Origin: Streptomyces sp. Tue 6430
GTDB lineage: Bacteria; Actinomycetota; Actinomycetes; Streptomycetales; Streptomycetaceae
Reading direction: 5' to 3'
Length of the DNA: 64,000 bases
Assembly: GCA_021568835.1 (NCBI GenBank)
Contig: JAKGSH010000002.1
Coordinates: 372,001 to 436,000 of the forward strand
Shown: positions 8,951-18,641 of the stretch, piece by piece
Position numbering within the stretch: position 1 is the stretch's first letter
Layout: every line of letters begins with the position of its first letter
Made by a program: the position numbers and the translations under genes
Notes under the pieces: generated by a model
Seen by the model: the letters and a program-made list of their open reading frames with translations, nothing else
Told to the model about the DNA's origin: nothing
The model's database searches: none

Positions 8951-9551
8951 CTAGTAAATTCCTCGCCAGGTGGGGTGGTCTCCTCCGTTACGCGCCTGAC
9001 GAGGTCGTCGGCGGGTGGCGGTGCGGCGGTCGGTGTCCGCCGCCCACTCCTTGGGCAGGAACAGCCGCCACTGCAGCGGGCAGGAGGCGGTGTCACTGGC
9101 GGCGTGGACGCTGACCGCGACCTGGCAGTTGGCGCGTTTGCCCAGGTCCCCGCAGTACTGCGGGGCCACCCCGGCCGACATCCGGCCGTCCTTGGGCACC
9201 GACACGTCGTCGATCACCCAGGCCGTCGGGCTGATCAGCGGCAGCATGCGCTCTGCGATCCGCCGCTGCACCGGCACCGGGTCCCAGGTGGACTGGTTCA
9301 CGAACTGCTGCAGGTTCTGCTCGTTGCCGTCCGGCAGCCTCGAGGCCATGGCCTGGATCGACTTGCGGCGGCCGTCCAGCATCAAGCCCCGCAGGTGACA
9401 GTCGCCCTTGGCCCGCTGGTCCTTGCGCGGCACCGAGGCGAACACGTCCGCCACGTAGAACGCCAACGTCGCCCGGACACGGTTCACTTCATGTGCGTCC
9501 ATCCATCCAACATGCCCGAGAACAGGCCGAACACGAAGACCTAACGGAGTC
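8951..9551 (-). mobile_element. IS701-family element remnant with N-terminal half of the transposase
   Basis: The reading frame 9502-8951 opens [20 protein letters not shown] and is closely similar for about 155 residues to the full IS701 transposase at 33409. It then diverges and stops, so most of the DDE domain is lost. The downstream end TAACGGAGTCCT at 9543-9554 matches the IS701 terminal repeat seen at 33449-33461. Confidence 0.8.
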
Positions 9552-9554
9552 CTG

Positions 9555-10292
9555 CTCCAGGGTGAGAACGGCTTTGGCGATGACGCTCATGCGGTTGGGG
9601 CTGATGCGGGATCTGCGGAAGATCTGCCAGGACTTCAGCCGTGCCATGCCGCGCTCGACGGGCGCTCGGGCCTGGGCGAGGGCGCGATTGACGGTGCGCT
9701 GGGTGATGGTGAGTTCGCCGCCGGGTGGGCGTTTGAGGCCGGTGGTCAGCCAGGGGCCGGCGCCCTGGTAGGCGCGGTCGGCGAGGATCGGGACGCCCTG
9801 GCGTTCGCAGATCCGGATGATGCGGTGGGTGCGGGCCGCGGTCAGGTTGTGGGTGCGGCCCGGCAGTGCGGGCGAGATCCACAGCACCTCGCCGGCGAGG
9901 TCGGTGACGACCTGGACGTTCACGCCGTGCCGGCGGTGTTTGGCCGAGTAGTCGGCCCGGCTGTCGCCGACACGGTCGCACTCGGCCAGGGTCCCGTCCA
10001 GCAGGACGAACTCCGGATCGTGCTCGCGCAGCGTCTTGAGCAGGCCCGGGGCGCGGTCGGCGAGCAGGCCGGTGACGGCGGTGACGTACGCGTGGGCGGT
10101 GCCGACGGATATCCCGAAGCCGGACGCGATCCTGGTGAGGGTGTCGTGGCGGCGCAGGTACACCAGAGCGATGAGCGCCCGCTGGTGCGGCGGGAGTTTG
10201 CACCTGCGGTCACCCTCACGGGTGACGATGAGCATCGTGACCCACTCGACCAGGGCATGCGGGAGGTCGAGTGCGGCAGGACAGGGAACCAA
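9555..10292 (-). pseudogene. IS5-type (DDE_Tnp_4) transposase, C-terminal end lost
   Basis: About 245 residues of a small DDE transposase: an N-terminal HTH ([20 protein letters not shown]), first catalytic Asp in [14 protein letters not shown], second in [15 protein letters not shown], and Glu in [16 protein letters not shown]. The frame runs out of its own sequence at TLEQ and reads into the abutting IS701 end, so the last residues and one element end are missing. It may still be nearly complete, but it is probably immobile. Confidence 0.75.
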
Positions 10293-10410
10293 CAGGGCTC
10301 CTGCGCCGATGGGTTGAGACGTCGAACACCTCCACCAACGGCACGGGAACCTTGTGCGTTGCGGCCCTCACCTCGGCCTGACCGGCGTCACCCGATCAGT
10401 GGCCACGCTG

Positions 10411-10537
10411 AAAACGCTCACTGATGTCACTGGACCCGACAGGCAAGGGCCGCAAGCGCTGGACCATGCGCTGGAAGGCCCCGCTGAACGCCTTCCAGAT
10501 CCACTTCGAAGGCCGGCTCATTCCGGCCACCCACTGA
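10411..10537 (+). pseudogene. IS256-family transposase C-terminal fragment
   Basis: About 40 residues (MSLDPTGKGRKRWTMRWK, then APLNAFQIHFEGRL and a stop at 10537) match the conserved end of Mutator/IS256 transposases. Everything upstream is replaced by unrelated sequence. Confidence 0.7.
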
Positions 10538-10791
10538 CCGACCAACAACCAAGATCAGCCGTTAAGTTGACACTCCCGTACGACAGCGCACTGTCCACGG
10601 GCGGTCCCCCTCCATCATGACCACCCGAAGATCATCCCACCCGGTCAGCCAACGTGACAGCACCGCTGTGAGCACCCGTCGGTGCGTCCCGGACCCCCAG
10701 AGGGTGGGAGGCGCACCGACGCGAAGGGCTCACCGGATGACTCGTGCACCCGGTCCGTCACCGGGCGGCCCGAGGACGGCCGGCGGGATGT
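10538..10791. other. Intergenic, no gene recognised
   Basis: About 250 bases between the IS256 fragment and the Fur-like fragment. I see no supported gene, only overlapping frames without family character. Confidence 0.4.
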
Positions 10792-11020
10792 TCAGCGGTC
10801 GACCGGCCCGGGGCGGCAGCCGGCCCGCACGCCCGTGAGTTCGACGGTGTGGTCCACCACGTGGAACCCGAGGTCACGCGCGATCCTCGCCACCCAATGT
10901 TCGACCTCTTCGAAGTCCATCGCCCGGCTGAACCCGTAGTCCCGGCAGACGAGGTGGTGACGGTGGCCATCGTCCGGCCTGGGCCGGTAGAGACGTTCAC
11001 CCTCACTGTCGCGTACGACG
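10792..11020 (-). pseudogene. C-terminal half of a Fur-family metalloregulator
   Basis: The reverse strand gives SEGERLYRPRPDDGHRHHLV followed by CRDYGFSRAMDFEEVEHWVA and GFHVVDHTVELTG, the dimerisation/metal-binding half of Fur/Zur proteins with the HRHHLVC ligand cluster. The N-terminal winged helix is missing. At about 11020 the sequence joins an isochorismatase-like N terminus. Confidence 0.65.
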
Positions 11021-11281
11021 TCTCGGAACGCCGGGCAGGAGATCCGTGATCTCCGACCTCAGCGGTCCGTTGGGGCCGTCCGCGGCGGAGCCCGTCAGCA
11101 CGGTCGGCAGATTGTGCAGTCTCGCGGCCTTGGCCAGCGACACCGCGTTGTTGCGCATCTGCACCGGCGGGACGCCCTGTACGCCCAGCGGCATGGTGCC
11201 AGTCTGGTGGTCGATCAGGACCATCGCCGCGTTGTCCGCGGTCAGCCGCTCCGTGCAGCGGGTGGTGGTGGGTGTGCTCAT
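11020..11281 (-). pseudogene. N-terminal fragment of an isochorismatase-family hydrolase
   Basis: From ATG 11281, behind AAGGAGCCG, the protein reads ADNAAMVLIDHQTGTMPLG, with the catalytic Asp in LIDHQTG, and continues through the segment LPTVLTGSAADGPNGPL. It then joins the Fur-like C-terminal sequence out of frame. About 85 of a usual ~200 residues remain; the catalytic Lys and Cys regions are lost. Confidence 0.7.
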
Positions 11282-11296
11282 CGACGGCTCCTTCAA

Positions 11297-11644
11297 GGCT
11301 GTCTTGCTTCGAATTACGGGGCAGGGGACTCACCCCGTTCATGCGTCCATGCACGCGGGGATCAAGACATGGCCGTTGCGTACGTCCCACTGACAGGGGC
11401 GGTTGGTCATGAGTGAGAAGCCGGACGGCTCGGGTCCGTCGACAGGGCGGACGGTCAGGTCCCGTGTACGGCTCGAAAAGGTGTGACGGGCCGTGCCCGG
11501 GAAGTGCGGCTGCGGGCGAGGGCAGATGCCGGTCAGGACCGTCGGTGAAGGGCCGTCAGCCCTGACCAGCGTGCTGGGTCGGGGTGCGGGGCGGCCGCAT
11601 GACGCTGTGGCCCTCAGGACCCTCGCGGTATCGGATCCGCCGCG
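11297..11644. other. Intergenic, no gene recognised
   Basis: Roughly 350 bases between the isochorismatase fragment and the end of the SDR gene. No conserved frame, RNA or repeat is apparent. Confidence 0.4.
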
Positions 11645-12337
11645 TCACCAGGGGAGCACACCGGCGCGGTCGGTCACCGTGCCGGTGGGCGTGTCGAGTC
11701 CCAGGGTGGCGATGCGCACGGCTGCCTCGGCGCCCTCCTCGACGCTCTGCCCGATGTGACCGGTGAACTCGGTGGCGGTCTGGCCGGGGTCCACCGCGTT
11801 GAAGCGGACGTCGGGGATCGTCTTGGCGTACTGCATGGTCAGCATGGTGACCGCGCTCTTCGAGGAGCCGTAGGCGGCGAGCGGATACTGCGATTCGACG
11901 CTCTCCGGGTCGTGGATGAGTGTGAACGACCCCAGACCGCTGGTGACGTTGATGACGGACGGGGCGGTCGCTTTCCGCAGCAGGGGCAGGAACGCGTGCG
12001 TGACGCGCACCAGTCCGAAGAGGTTGGTTTCGTAGACGTGGCGGATCAGGTCGGCGGTCAGGTCCTCGGGGGCGGTTATTTCACCGAGGATTCCGGCGTT
12101 GTTGATGAGGAGGTCCAGGTGGCCGACCCGCGTGCGCAGCGTCTGAGCCGCCGCGTCGACCGACGCGTCGTCGGTCACGTCCAGCTGGACGAACTCGGCG
12201 CCGAGCCGGTCGGCGGCTTTGCGGCCGTTCTCGGCGTCCCGGGCTCCTATCCACACCGTCTGGCCCGCCTGGATGAGGCGGCGCGCGATCTCGTAGCCGA
12301 GGCCCCGGTTGCCGCCGGTGATCAATGTGGTCGTCAT
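11645..12337 (-). CDS. Short-chain dehydrogenase/reductase (classical SDR)
   Basis: A 230-residue NAD(P)H oxidoreductase. Motifs: TGGNRGLG nucleotide-binding loop at residues 8-15, LDVTDD, NNAG at about 81-84, catalytic Ser in NVTSGLGS and YGSSK with catalytic Tyr and Lys. An Arg in IGARDAENGRK after strand 2 suggests NADP(H) preference. The start is ATG 12337 behind AGGAAAG. It is first in a minus-strand series with a monooxygenase-like and a hydrolase gene, but gaps of 120 and 55 bases leave the operon uncertain. The substrate is unknown. Confidence 0.88.
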   Translation of the reverse strand: MTTTLITGGNRGLGYEIARRLIQAGQTVWIGARDAENGRKAADRLGAEFVQLDVTDDASVDAAAQTLRTRVGHLDLLINNAGILGEITAPEDLTADLIRHVYETNLFGLVRVTHAFLPLLRKATAPSVINVTSGLGSFTLIHDPESVESQYPLAAYGSSKSAVTMLTMQYAKTIPDVRFNAVDPGQTATEFTGHIGQSVEEGAEAAVRIATLGLDTPTGTVTDRAGVLPW

Positions 12338-12457
12338 GTCGTGTCTTTCCTGTGCGTGTCGTCGGAGCAGGTGCTCCCGGGAAGCAGTCACCGGGAGCAC
12401 CTGCGGGGGAGAGGAGGTGGCCCGTCGGCGTCGATACGCCGGCGAGGGCGTCTGCTG

Positions 12458-12781
12458 CTAGTGGGCGGGGCGGAACGGGCGCAGCAGGCGGATGCCGTCC
12501 TCGACGGAGCCTTCGATCAGTTCGAGCATCTGCGGGACGAGTTCCTGCATCCGGGGCGCGGCGAGGTGGGCGTCGAGGTGGGCGCGCGTCTCCCAGCGTT
12601 CGTGGATGACGAACTCACCGGGCCGGCCCTCGACCTCGTGGGCCTCGTAGTCGATGTTGCCCGCGTCGTTGCGCGAGGGGGTGACGGCGGCGGTGATGAA
12701 AGCCTTGAGGTCGGCCTCCCTGCCCGCCTTCGCCTTCGCGTCCCAGATGACGGTCACGTAGCCGTTGGATGTTGCGGTCAT
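12458..12781 (-). CDS. Antibiotic biosynthesis monooxygenase (ABM) domain protein
   Basis: 107 residues, a single dimeric ferredoxin-like ABM domain: YVTVIWDAKAKAGREADLKA opens the first strand and helix, GNIDYEAHEVEGRPGEFVIH and ERWETRAHLDAHLAAP give the signature strands. Relatives include YgiN-type quinol monooxygenases and heme/quinone-acting enzymes. It stands between an SDR and an alpha/beta hydrolase, a common detoxification or quinone-handling context. The ATG at 12781 is preceded by AGGAACC. Confidence 0.8.
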   Translation of the reverse strand: MTATSNGYVTVIWDAKAKAGREADLKAFITAAVTPSRNDAGNIDYEAHEVEGRPGEFVIHERWETRAHLDAHLAAPRMQELVPQMLELIEGSVEDGIRLLRPFRPAH

Positions 12782-12836
12782 GGTGGTTCCTTTTCTGTTT
12801 CGTGCTGACGAGCTGTCTGTCGGTACCGAGCCGGTG

Positions 12837-13661
12837 TCAGCTCGTGATGAAGTCGAGGAGGTCGGCGTTGACGGTGTCGGCGTTGACGGTGCACATGCCG
12901 TGCGAGAGCCCCGGGTAGACCTTCAGCACCGCGTTTCTGACCAGCGCGGCGGCCGGCTCGGCGGAGGTGGCGATCGGGACGATCTGGTCGTCGTCGCCGT
13001 GTATGAGGAGCGTGGGCACGTCGAGCGCCCGGAGGTCGTCGGTGAAGTCGGTCTCCGAGAACGCCTTGATCCCCTCGTAGTGCGCCTTCGCACTGCCGGC
13101 CATTCCCTGGCGCCACCAGTTCCAGATGACGCCCTGGGACACGTCCGAGCCCGGGCGGTTGAACCCGTAGAACGGCCCGGAAGCGATGTCGAGGTAGAAC
13201 TGAGAGCGGTCGGTGGCCACGCCCTCGCGGAAGCCGTCGAAGACCTCGAGCGGCAGCCCCCCGGGGTTCGCTTCCGTTTGGACCATGAGAGGCGGGACCG
13301 CTCCGATGAGGACGGCCTTCGCGACCCGGCCGGCACCGTGCCTGGCGACGTACCGGGCGACCTCTCCGCCGCCGGCGCAGTGGCCGACGTGGACGACGCC
13401 GTGCAGGTCGAGGAGCGCCACCACGGCAGCGGCGTCCGCCGCGTAGTGGCCCATGTCGTGCCCGTGGCCGACCTGGGCGGAGCGCCCGTGCCCGCGGCGG
13501 TCGTGGGCGATGACGCGGTAGCCCCGCTGGGCGAGGAACAGCAGCTGGGCGTCCCAGTCGTCCGAGCTCAGCGGCCAGCCGTGGTGGAACATGACCGGCC
13601 GGCCCGAGCCCCAGTCCTTGTAGAAGATCTCGACTCCGTCGCCGGTGGTGACGAAGGGCAT
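12837..13661 (-). CDS. Alpha/beta hydrolase (non-heme chloroperoxidase/esterase type) with Cys at the nucleophile position
   Basis: A 274-residue alpha/beta hydrolase close to the bacterial non-heme chloroperoxidase/arylesterase group. It begins MPFVTTGDGVEIFYKDWG and has the oxyanion segment HHGWPLSS, the acid in LIHGDDDQIVP, and the catalytic His in YPGLSHGM. The nucleophile elbow reads VGHCAGGGEVARY, with Cys95 where this family normally has Ser (GHSTGGGE). The codon is TGC. This could be a functional thiol hydrolase or an inactivating change. The start is ATG 13661. Confidence 0.85.
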   Translation of the reverse strand: MPFVTTGDGVEIFYKDWGSGRPVMFHHGWPLSSDDWDAQLLFLAQRGYRVIAHDRRGHGRSAQVGHGHDMGHYAADAAAVVALLDLHGVVHVGHCAGGGEVARYVARHGAGRVAKAVLIGAVPPLMVQTEANPGGLPLEVFDGFREGVATDRSQFYLDIASGPFYGFNRPGSDVSQGVIWNWWRQGMAGSAKAHYEGIKAFSETDFTDDLRALDVPTLLIHGDDDQIVPIATSAEPAAALVRNAVLKVYPGLSHGMCTVNADTVNADLLDFITS

Positions 13662-13825
13662 GGCCTGCTCCTCGTGGTCTCGTCTCGCCCGGGCACCGGG
13701 CGGATTCGCTGTCTCCACGAGAATGGCTCAGCCACCGTGCCGGCAGCCTCAGTCAGCTGACTGACATCCCGCCGCCGGGTGGCCTACGTATACGGCGGTA
13801 GTACTGAGGCCTGGCTGACCAGGGT

Positions 13826-16594
13826 TCAGGAGCGGGTGATCGGTGGCTCAGGGGGCAGCGCTTCGAGAGCGTCGCGGAGCTCCGCACGTGAGGCGATCCC
13901 CAGCTTCGGGAACACACGGTAGAGATGCGACGACACGGTCCGCGGCGAAAGGAACAGACGCGACGCGATCTGCGGGTTCGACAGCCCCGTTGCCGCCAGC
14001 CTGGCGACCTCCAGCTCCTGAGGGGTGAGAGTCTCACCGGCCTTGCCGCGGGCCGTGCGCGTCATGCCGGTGGCTCGGAGCTCCGCCGCGGCCCGGGCCT
14101 CCCACGTGCGGGCCCCCAGCTCCTCGAAGCGGCCGCGGGCGGCGGCCAGCTGCACCCGGGCTTCGCGGTTGAGTCCTTGACGGCGCAGCCCTTCGCCGTA
14201 CGCCAGATGAGCACGGCCGACCTCGAAGGGCCACTGCTCGATGCCCGGCAGCGCGAGCGCCTCCTCGAAGGACTGAGCCATGGTTTCGGGAGCCGACGTC
14301 ATCGCTGTCACCGTGGCCACACTCAGCGCGTACCGGGTCGACAGGCGGTCGACGCCGGCGTGACGCATCGCGTCCGCGTGCCGCCGTGCTTCCGCTTCCC
14401 GCCCGGAGCGCATGGCGGCCTCGACGAGGTCCGGTGCGGACCACAACGCTTCGGGATTGAACGGTGGCAGCACACCGGGGGCGCAGATCGCCGTGGCGTG
14501 CCTGAAAGCCGTCTCGAAGTCGGCGTCGCCGAGCGCCGCCCGAGCTGCCGCCTGATGGGCGCAGTACTCCATCCGCCGAAGCCCTCTGGGCCCCGACCAG
14601 CCCCAGATCTTCTCGCAGTGGTCACGGCACGCGTCGAGGTCGCCGCGCTGTGCCGCGGCCATCGCGGCGACGTAATGCCCCACCTGGGCGAAAAGGTGGT
14701 ACCCCATCTCCTGGCACAGCGCGATGAGCTCGGCTGCGGCATCGGCCGACGACTGCCACCGGCCGGCGTACAGGTCGTCCAGAGCGACATAGATCAGACC
14801 CGGCATGCTGGCTCCCACCGCGCCGCCGTCGCGTATGACCCGGGAGACGGCCTCTCGACAGCCCGGGAGCCGATCGAGGTACGAGGCAGTCAGGGCGGTG
14901 TGGACGACCACGTCGGTGTCGGTCTGCCCCCGCAGCTGTGAGATCTCCTCGTCCAGGCGGCGCAGCAGGCCGTTGGTGACGGAGCCAGGATCGTGGTGGA
15001 TGCGCGCCAGTGACGCCGCAGCGGCGGGCGGCGCTTCGGGGAGCCGGACGAGCACGTCGACCAGAGGCTGCCAGTGCTCCTGCCGGCCCGAGTACTGGCT
15101 GGCGAGGGTGAGGGTGAACAGCGCGGTCTCCCACTCGCCGTCCGGCAGGCCGAACGGAAGCGGGGTGTGCTCGATCGCCTTCATCAAGAGCGCGTGCGCT
15201 GTGTCGGCGTCACCTTCCGTGACAAGCACCAGAAAGCCGGCAGCCGCAGCAGCCGAAAGTGACTGGGCCGCCGGATCGCTCTGCACATGGCTCAGGATCT
15301 CGTGCGAGACCTCCAGGTGGCCCGTGACCCAGGCAGCGACGTAGGCGGCCTGCGACAAACGTCGCCTGCGGGCCCCGTGATCAGAACTCAGCTCGGCCGC
15401 GCGCCGCAATCGCGCGACCGCGCCGTCTGCGTCGCCACGCCGCAGACTGCTCCGGGCCGCCGACTCGATGACAGCGGCGACCGTCTCGTCGGGCACCGTC
15501 GTGGCCCTGGCCAGGTGATCACCACGGCGTTCCGGTTGATCGACCAGCGCCTCGGCCAACCGGCGGTGGGCGCTGCGCCGCTGCTCGCCGGTGGAACCGT
15601 CCACCACCGCGGACCTGACCAGCGGATGCCTGAAACGCACCACGCGGCCGTTCTCCGCGACCTTGACCAGGTGGTCGCGCTCTGCCGGAGCGAGCCGGTC
15701 GAGTCCGCCCGGCCCACCGGCCGCTTCAAGGACACGGATGTCGCCGGAGCCCTCAAGAGCCGCGAGCAGCAGCAGTTCACGCGTGGCCTGTGGTAGCTGT
15801 TCGACGCGGGCGCCATACAGAGCACGGACATCCCGCCCCGGCCCGCTCACCCACCCCGCAGATTTGCCGTTGCGGTCACCGGACACACTGGTGGACCCGG
15901 CGAACTCCAACAGGGCCAGCGGATTTCCCTGTGCGTCTCGCGCCACGGTCGAAAGGACCCGACGAGGGAGATGCGCGAAACGTCGGGACAGCAGACGCAG
16001 TGCGTCCGCGTCACTGAGCGGCGCAACCTCCAACTCTGCCAGTCCGGTGGGCCGAAAGAACCTGCCGGACTCCGCCCGCTGGGCTCCGAGCAGCCCGATG
16101 CGGCGACCCCCCAATCTTCTGGCGACGAAACCCACCGCGGACCGGCTCGCTTCATCGACAACATGAAGATCGTCGACCACCAGAAGCAGCGGCTGCTCCT
16201 TCGCGGCCTCGCCGAACAGCGACAGTGCCGCGTTCAGGACGGCGATCCGGCTCGGCGCGGGGCCGACGTCGAGACCGAGCGCGACCTCGATGGCCTCTCT
16301 CATGGAATGCGGCAGACGACCGAGCCCGTGCGAGAGCGAGCCAACGAGCTGGTGGAGCCCCGCGAAGCTGATGTCCGTCTCGTACTCGTCGCCGCTCCCG
16401 CGGACGACCTGGACGCCCTTGGCCACCGCCAGCCCGGCGGCCGCGTCCAGGAGGGCCGTCTTGCCCACCCCCGGATCGCCGACGAGAAGGAGGGCGGCAC
16501 CGTCCGATGCAACGGTGTCCAGAAACGTCGCGAGCTCGCCGAGCTCACGGTCTCGGCCGACCAGCCCGGTCAGGTCGAAGCCCATGCCTGTCAC
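13826..16594 (-). CDS. Large ATP-binding LuxR-family (LAL) transcriptional regulator
   Basis: A 922-residue LAL/MalT-like regulator. Residues ~10-200 form an AAA/STAND ATPase: LVGRDRELGELATFL, Walker A GDPGVGKTALL, Walker B LLLVVDDLHVVDE. A long helical TPR-like middle follows. The last 60 residues are a LuxR HTH (TPQELEVARLAATGLSNPQI, then LFLSPRTVSSHLYRVFPKLG). The start is ATG 16594; ATG 16585 is an alternative. It lies beside and on the same strand as the SDR/ABM/hydrolase set, and such regulators usually act on neighbouring pathways, so control of that set is plausible inference. Confidence 0.9.
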   Translation of the reverse strand: MTGMGFDLTGLVGRDRELGELATFLDTVASDGAALLLVGDPGVGKTALLDAAAGLAVAKGVQVVRGSGDEYETDISFAGLHQLVGSLSHGLGRLPHSMREAIEVALGLDVGPAPSRIAVLNAALSLFGEAAKEQPLLLVVDDLHVVDEASRSAVGFVARRLGGRRIGLLGAQRAESGRFFRPTGLAELEVAPLSDADALRLLSRRFAHLPRRVLSTVARDAQGNPLALLEFAGSTSVSGDRNGKSAGWVSGPGRDVRALYGARVEQLPQATRELLLLAALEGSGDIRVLEAAGGPGGLDRLAPAERDHLVKVAENGRVVRFRHPLVRSAVVDGSTGEQRRSAHRRLAEALVDQPERRGDHLARATTVPDETVAAVIESAARSSLRRGDADGAVARLRRAAELSSDHGARRRRLSQAAYVAAWVTGHLEVSHEILSHVQSDPAAQSLSAAAAAGFLVLVTEGDADTAHALLMKAIEHTPLPFGLPDGEWETALFTLTLASQYSGRQEHWQPLVDVLVRLPEAPPAAAASLARIHHDPGSVTNGLLRRLDEEISQLRGQTDTDVVVHTALTASYLDRLPGCREAVSRVIRDGGAVGASMPGLIYVALDDLYAGRWQSSADAAAELIALCQEMGYHLFAQVGHYVAAMAAAQRGDLDACRDHCEKIWGWSGPRGLRRMEYCAHQAAARAALGDADFETAFRHATAICAPGVLPPFNPEALWSAPDLVEAAMRSGREAEARRHADAMRHAGVDRLSTRYALSVATVTAMTSAPETMAQSFEEALALPGIEQWPFEVGRAHLAYGEGLRRQGLNREARVQLAAARGRFEELGARTWEARAAAELRATGMTRTARGKAGETLTPQELEVARLAATGLSNPQIASRLFLSPRTVSSHLYRVFPKLGIASRAELRDALEALPPEPPITRS

Positions 16595-16707
16595 TGAGTC
16601 CGCCCGTCTTGCATCCGCTGTGCCCTCGTCCTGCCGCGCGAGGCGGTCGAACTACCAGCCACGCGTTTGACCAGCCAGTCTCTCACCGACCGGCAATACG
16701 TGCGAAA

Positions 16708-16935
16708 GGCACTGTGACGTTGGCCGCCCGGGTGGGATGATCTTCGGGTTGATCACGGTGGAGGAGATCGTCCGTGGAGAGCACGTCGCCGTCGTATCGG
16801 GGGCACCGGTACCCGGTCGAGGTGATCTCCCACTGCGTGTGGCTGTACTTCCGCTTCCCACTGTCGTTCCGTGAGGTCGAGGAGCTGATGCTCGAGCGCG
16901 GCGTCGTCTCCTATGAGACGGTCCGCCGCTGCAAG
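16708..16935 (+). mobile_element. IS6-family remnant (5' end and transposase N terminus)
   Basis: The GGCACTGTGACG start at 16708 is followed by a transposase frame from GTG 16774: the segment HRYPVEVISHCVWLYFRFPL and SFREVEELMLERGVVSYETV are characteristic of IS6/IS26-type transposases. Homology ends near 16935, before the DDE domain. Confidence 0.75.
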
Positions 16936-17365
16936 CCGTGCTGCCTACGCGCGGTCGCGCACCCCGGCGACCGGGACCCACTCGCCCCGCGGGCGTGCGG
17001 GAGGGCCACACGCCGTCCTCCCGCACGCCCGCGCCCTGCTCCTGACCGCGGCGTTCCCCACCCGGCCGTCCGTGCCCGGCGCCGACGACGTGTCGAGGCC
17101 GGACACCAGCCGGCCCTCCCGCCCCGGGGAGACGGCGTCCAAGTGGCGCCGCCTGCGGGCGGCATGTCACCGGCGGGAGCGCGTGCCGAGCACGCGGAGC
17201 CCTCGCCCGCGGCCCGCGACGGTCCCGCTGTACGCGCGGGCGCTGCCCGGGAATCCGTGGTGTCCCCCGCGGGCTGCGCGTTCGCGGGGGCACGGGGTGA
17301 AGGCCCGGCTGCACCGCCTGGTGGATGCCGAGGGCCGCCCCTGCGGGCGAAGTCCCGGCACACGG
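16936..17365. other. 430-base GC-rich stretch without a supported gene
   Basis: Frames here are open only because of extreme GC content; none shows family character or a credible start. It separates the IS6 remnant from a small minus-strand gene. Confidence 0.4.
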
Positions 17366-17656
17366 TCAGTCGCGTGCGGGCAGACCCAGTTGCTCGGCGC
17401 GGGCTGCGAGGAGGGCGTCCAAGCCGGCATGCAGACGCGGCCAGTTGGCGCGCGGTGTCACTGCGCGGCCGGGCAGGATGTAGAAGGCCAGCGCCAGCCG
17501 GATCGCGAGGTGGTGCTCGCCCACCGTGGCGAGCCAGCCCGCACACCAGCGGTACGCGTGGGCCGTGCCCGGCTGGTCGAGGTGGCAGGCGACCACAGGA
17601 GCACCGACCGGCGCCTCCGCCCCCGGCCTCCCATCGGCCCGCCGCGGCATGTCCAT
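17366..17656 (-). CDS. Hypothetical protein, 96 residues
   Basis: Start ATG 17656 with GGAGCAGGAC directly upstream. The sequence has amphipathic helices (GEHHLAIRLALAFYILPG, LHAGLDALLAARAEQLG) and no signal or membrane anchor. It is divergent from the APH-like kinase gene starting at 17766. I do not recognise the family. Confidence 0.5.
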   Translation of the reverse strand: MDMPRRADGRPGAEAPVGAPVVACHLDQPGTAHAYRWCAGWLATVGEHHLAIRLALAFYILPGRAVTPRANWPRLHAGLDALLAARAEQLGLPARD

Positions 17657-17765
17657 GTCCTGCTCCGAGAACGCGGTGAGGTCGGCGTCCGTGCGCCACG
17701 GAGGAAACGGACCTCTCCGGACTGAGGTCCTGGTGTCTGTCGGGCTGCTGGAAAGATCACATTTC

Positions 17766-18614
17766 ATGACTTCCGTCGCCTGGAGCACGCACGCCATCGA
17801 GCTCAAGCCCCACAGCGTGATCAAGAGGTTTCGCCGTGGGAGCCGCGAGGAGAGCGAACGGGAGTGGCGGGCGCTGACCCTGCTCTTCGCGTATGCACCG
17901 GGCCTGGCTCCTGTGCCCCAGAGCGCAGACCTTGCCGCCGAGGAGCCGGTCGTGGTGATGTCACGACTTCCAGGCGAGCCGCTCCGGGGCCAGTTGCTCA
18001 GCGAGCAGCAGCTCACGGCGTTGGCCGCGGCGACAAACGAGATGTATGCGGCGGTACCGTCAGAGGCACTGGCCAAGATCCCGGTCCGGCCCGGCCGGCA
18101 GCATGAACTCATCGCCAAGATCCGGGCCTGGGCCCCTCGGGCGCGCCCCCGCGTCAGCGCTGAAGTGGGAGAAGCCATGGATTACGGCCTGGACTGGTTG
18201 GCTCGCTCCGGCTTCGACCAAGTCGCCCCGCCGGACGTGCCGCCGGTCTTCGGGCCAGGTGACGGGAACCTCGCCAACTATCTGTGGGACGGCTCCCGTG
18301 TCCGGGTCGTCGATTTCGAGGAGTCCGGTCTCAGCGACCGGCCCTTCGAACTGGCAGAGATCACCGAACACGTGGCCAGCTGGGTCGACCGGCCACTGGA
18401 TGCCGAGATGTTCCCGGGGCAGTTCGATCTGAGCGCCGCAGAACGAGCACGGCTGCTGGAGTGCCGTCGGCTGCTGGCCCTGGTGTGGTTGTTCCTCCTG
18501 GCCTTCGACGACCCTCAGCATCCGCGCAACCCGCCGGGAACGGCTGAGCGGCAAGCCGCCCGGCTGTCCAGGCTTCTCGGCCAGGGCCGGCAGGCTGCCC
18601 GGGAGGAGAGCTGA
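17766..18614 (+). CDS. APH/choline-kinase-fold phosphotransferase
   Basis: 282 residues with the kinase-like fold of aminoglycoside phosphotransferases: an N-lobe with a candidate ATP-contacting EEPVVVMSRLPGEPLRG hinge (about residues 60-76), a Brenner-type catalytic loop FGPGDGNLANYLWDG (Asp and Asn present, the usual preceding His replaced), and the metal-binding VVDFEESG. These genes often annotate as aminoglycoside resistance, but many act on other small molecules. The start is ATG 17766. A stable hairpin follows the stop. Confidence 0.8.
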   Translation: MTSVAWSTHAIELKPHSVIKRFRRGSREESEREWRALTLLFAYAPGLAPVPQSADLAAEEPVVVMSRLPGEPLRGQLLSEQQLTALAAATNEMYAAVPSEALAKIPVRPGRQHELIAKIRAWAPRARPRVSAEVGEAMDYGLDWLARSGFDQVAPPDVPPVFGPGDGNLANYLWDGSRVRVVDFEESGLSDRPFELAEITEHVASWVDRPLDAEMFPGQFDLSAAERARLLECRRLLALVWLFLLAFDDPQHPRNPPGTAERQAARLSRLLGQGRQAAREES

Positions 18615-18641
18615 TCACGGGCGTGTTCTCAACACCCGTGA
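18615..18641 (+). terminator. Hairpin directly after the kinase gene
   Basis: TCACGGG-C-GTGTT pairs with AACAC-CCGTGA around a 3-base loop with one bulged base, immediately after the TGA at 18612-18614. There is no T-run, as is common in high-GC actinomycetes. Confidence 0.5.
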
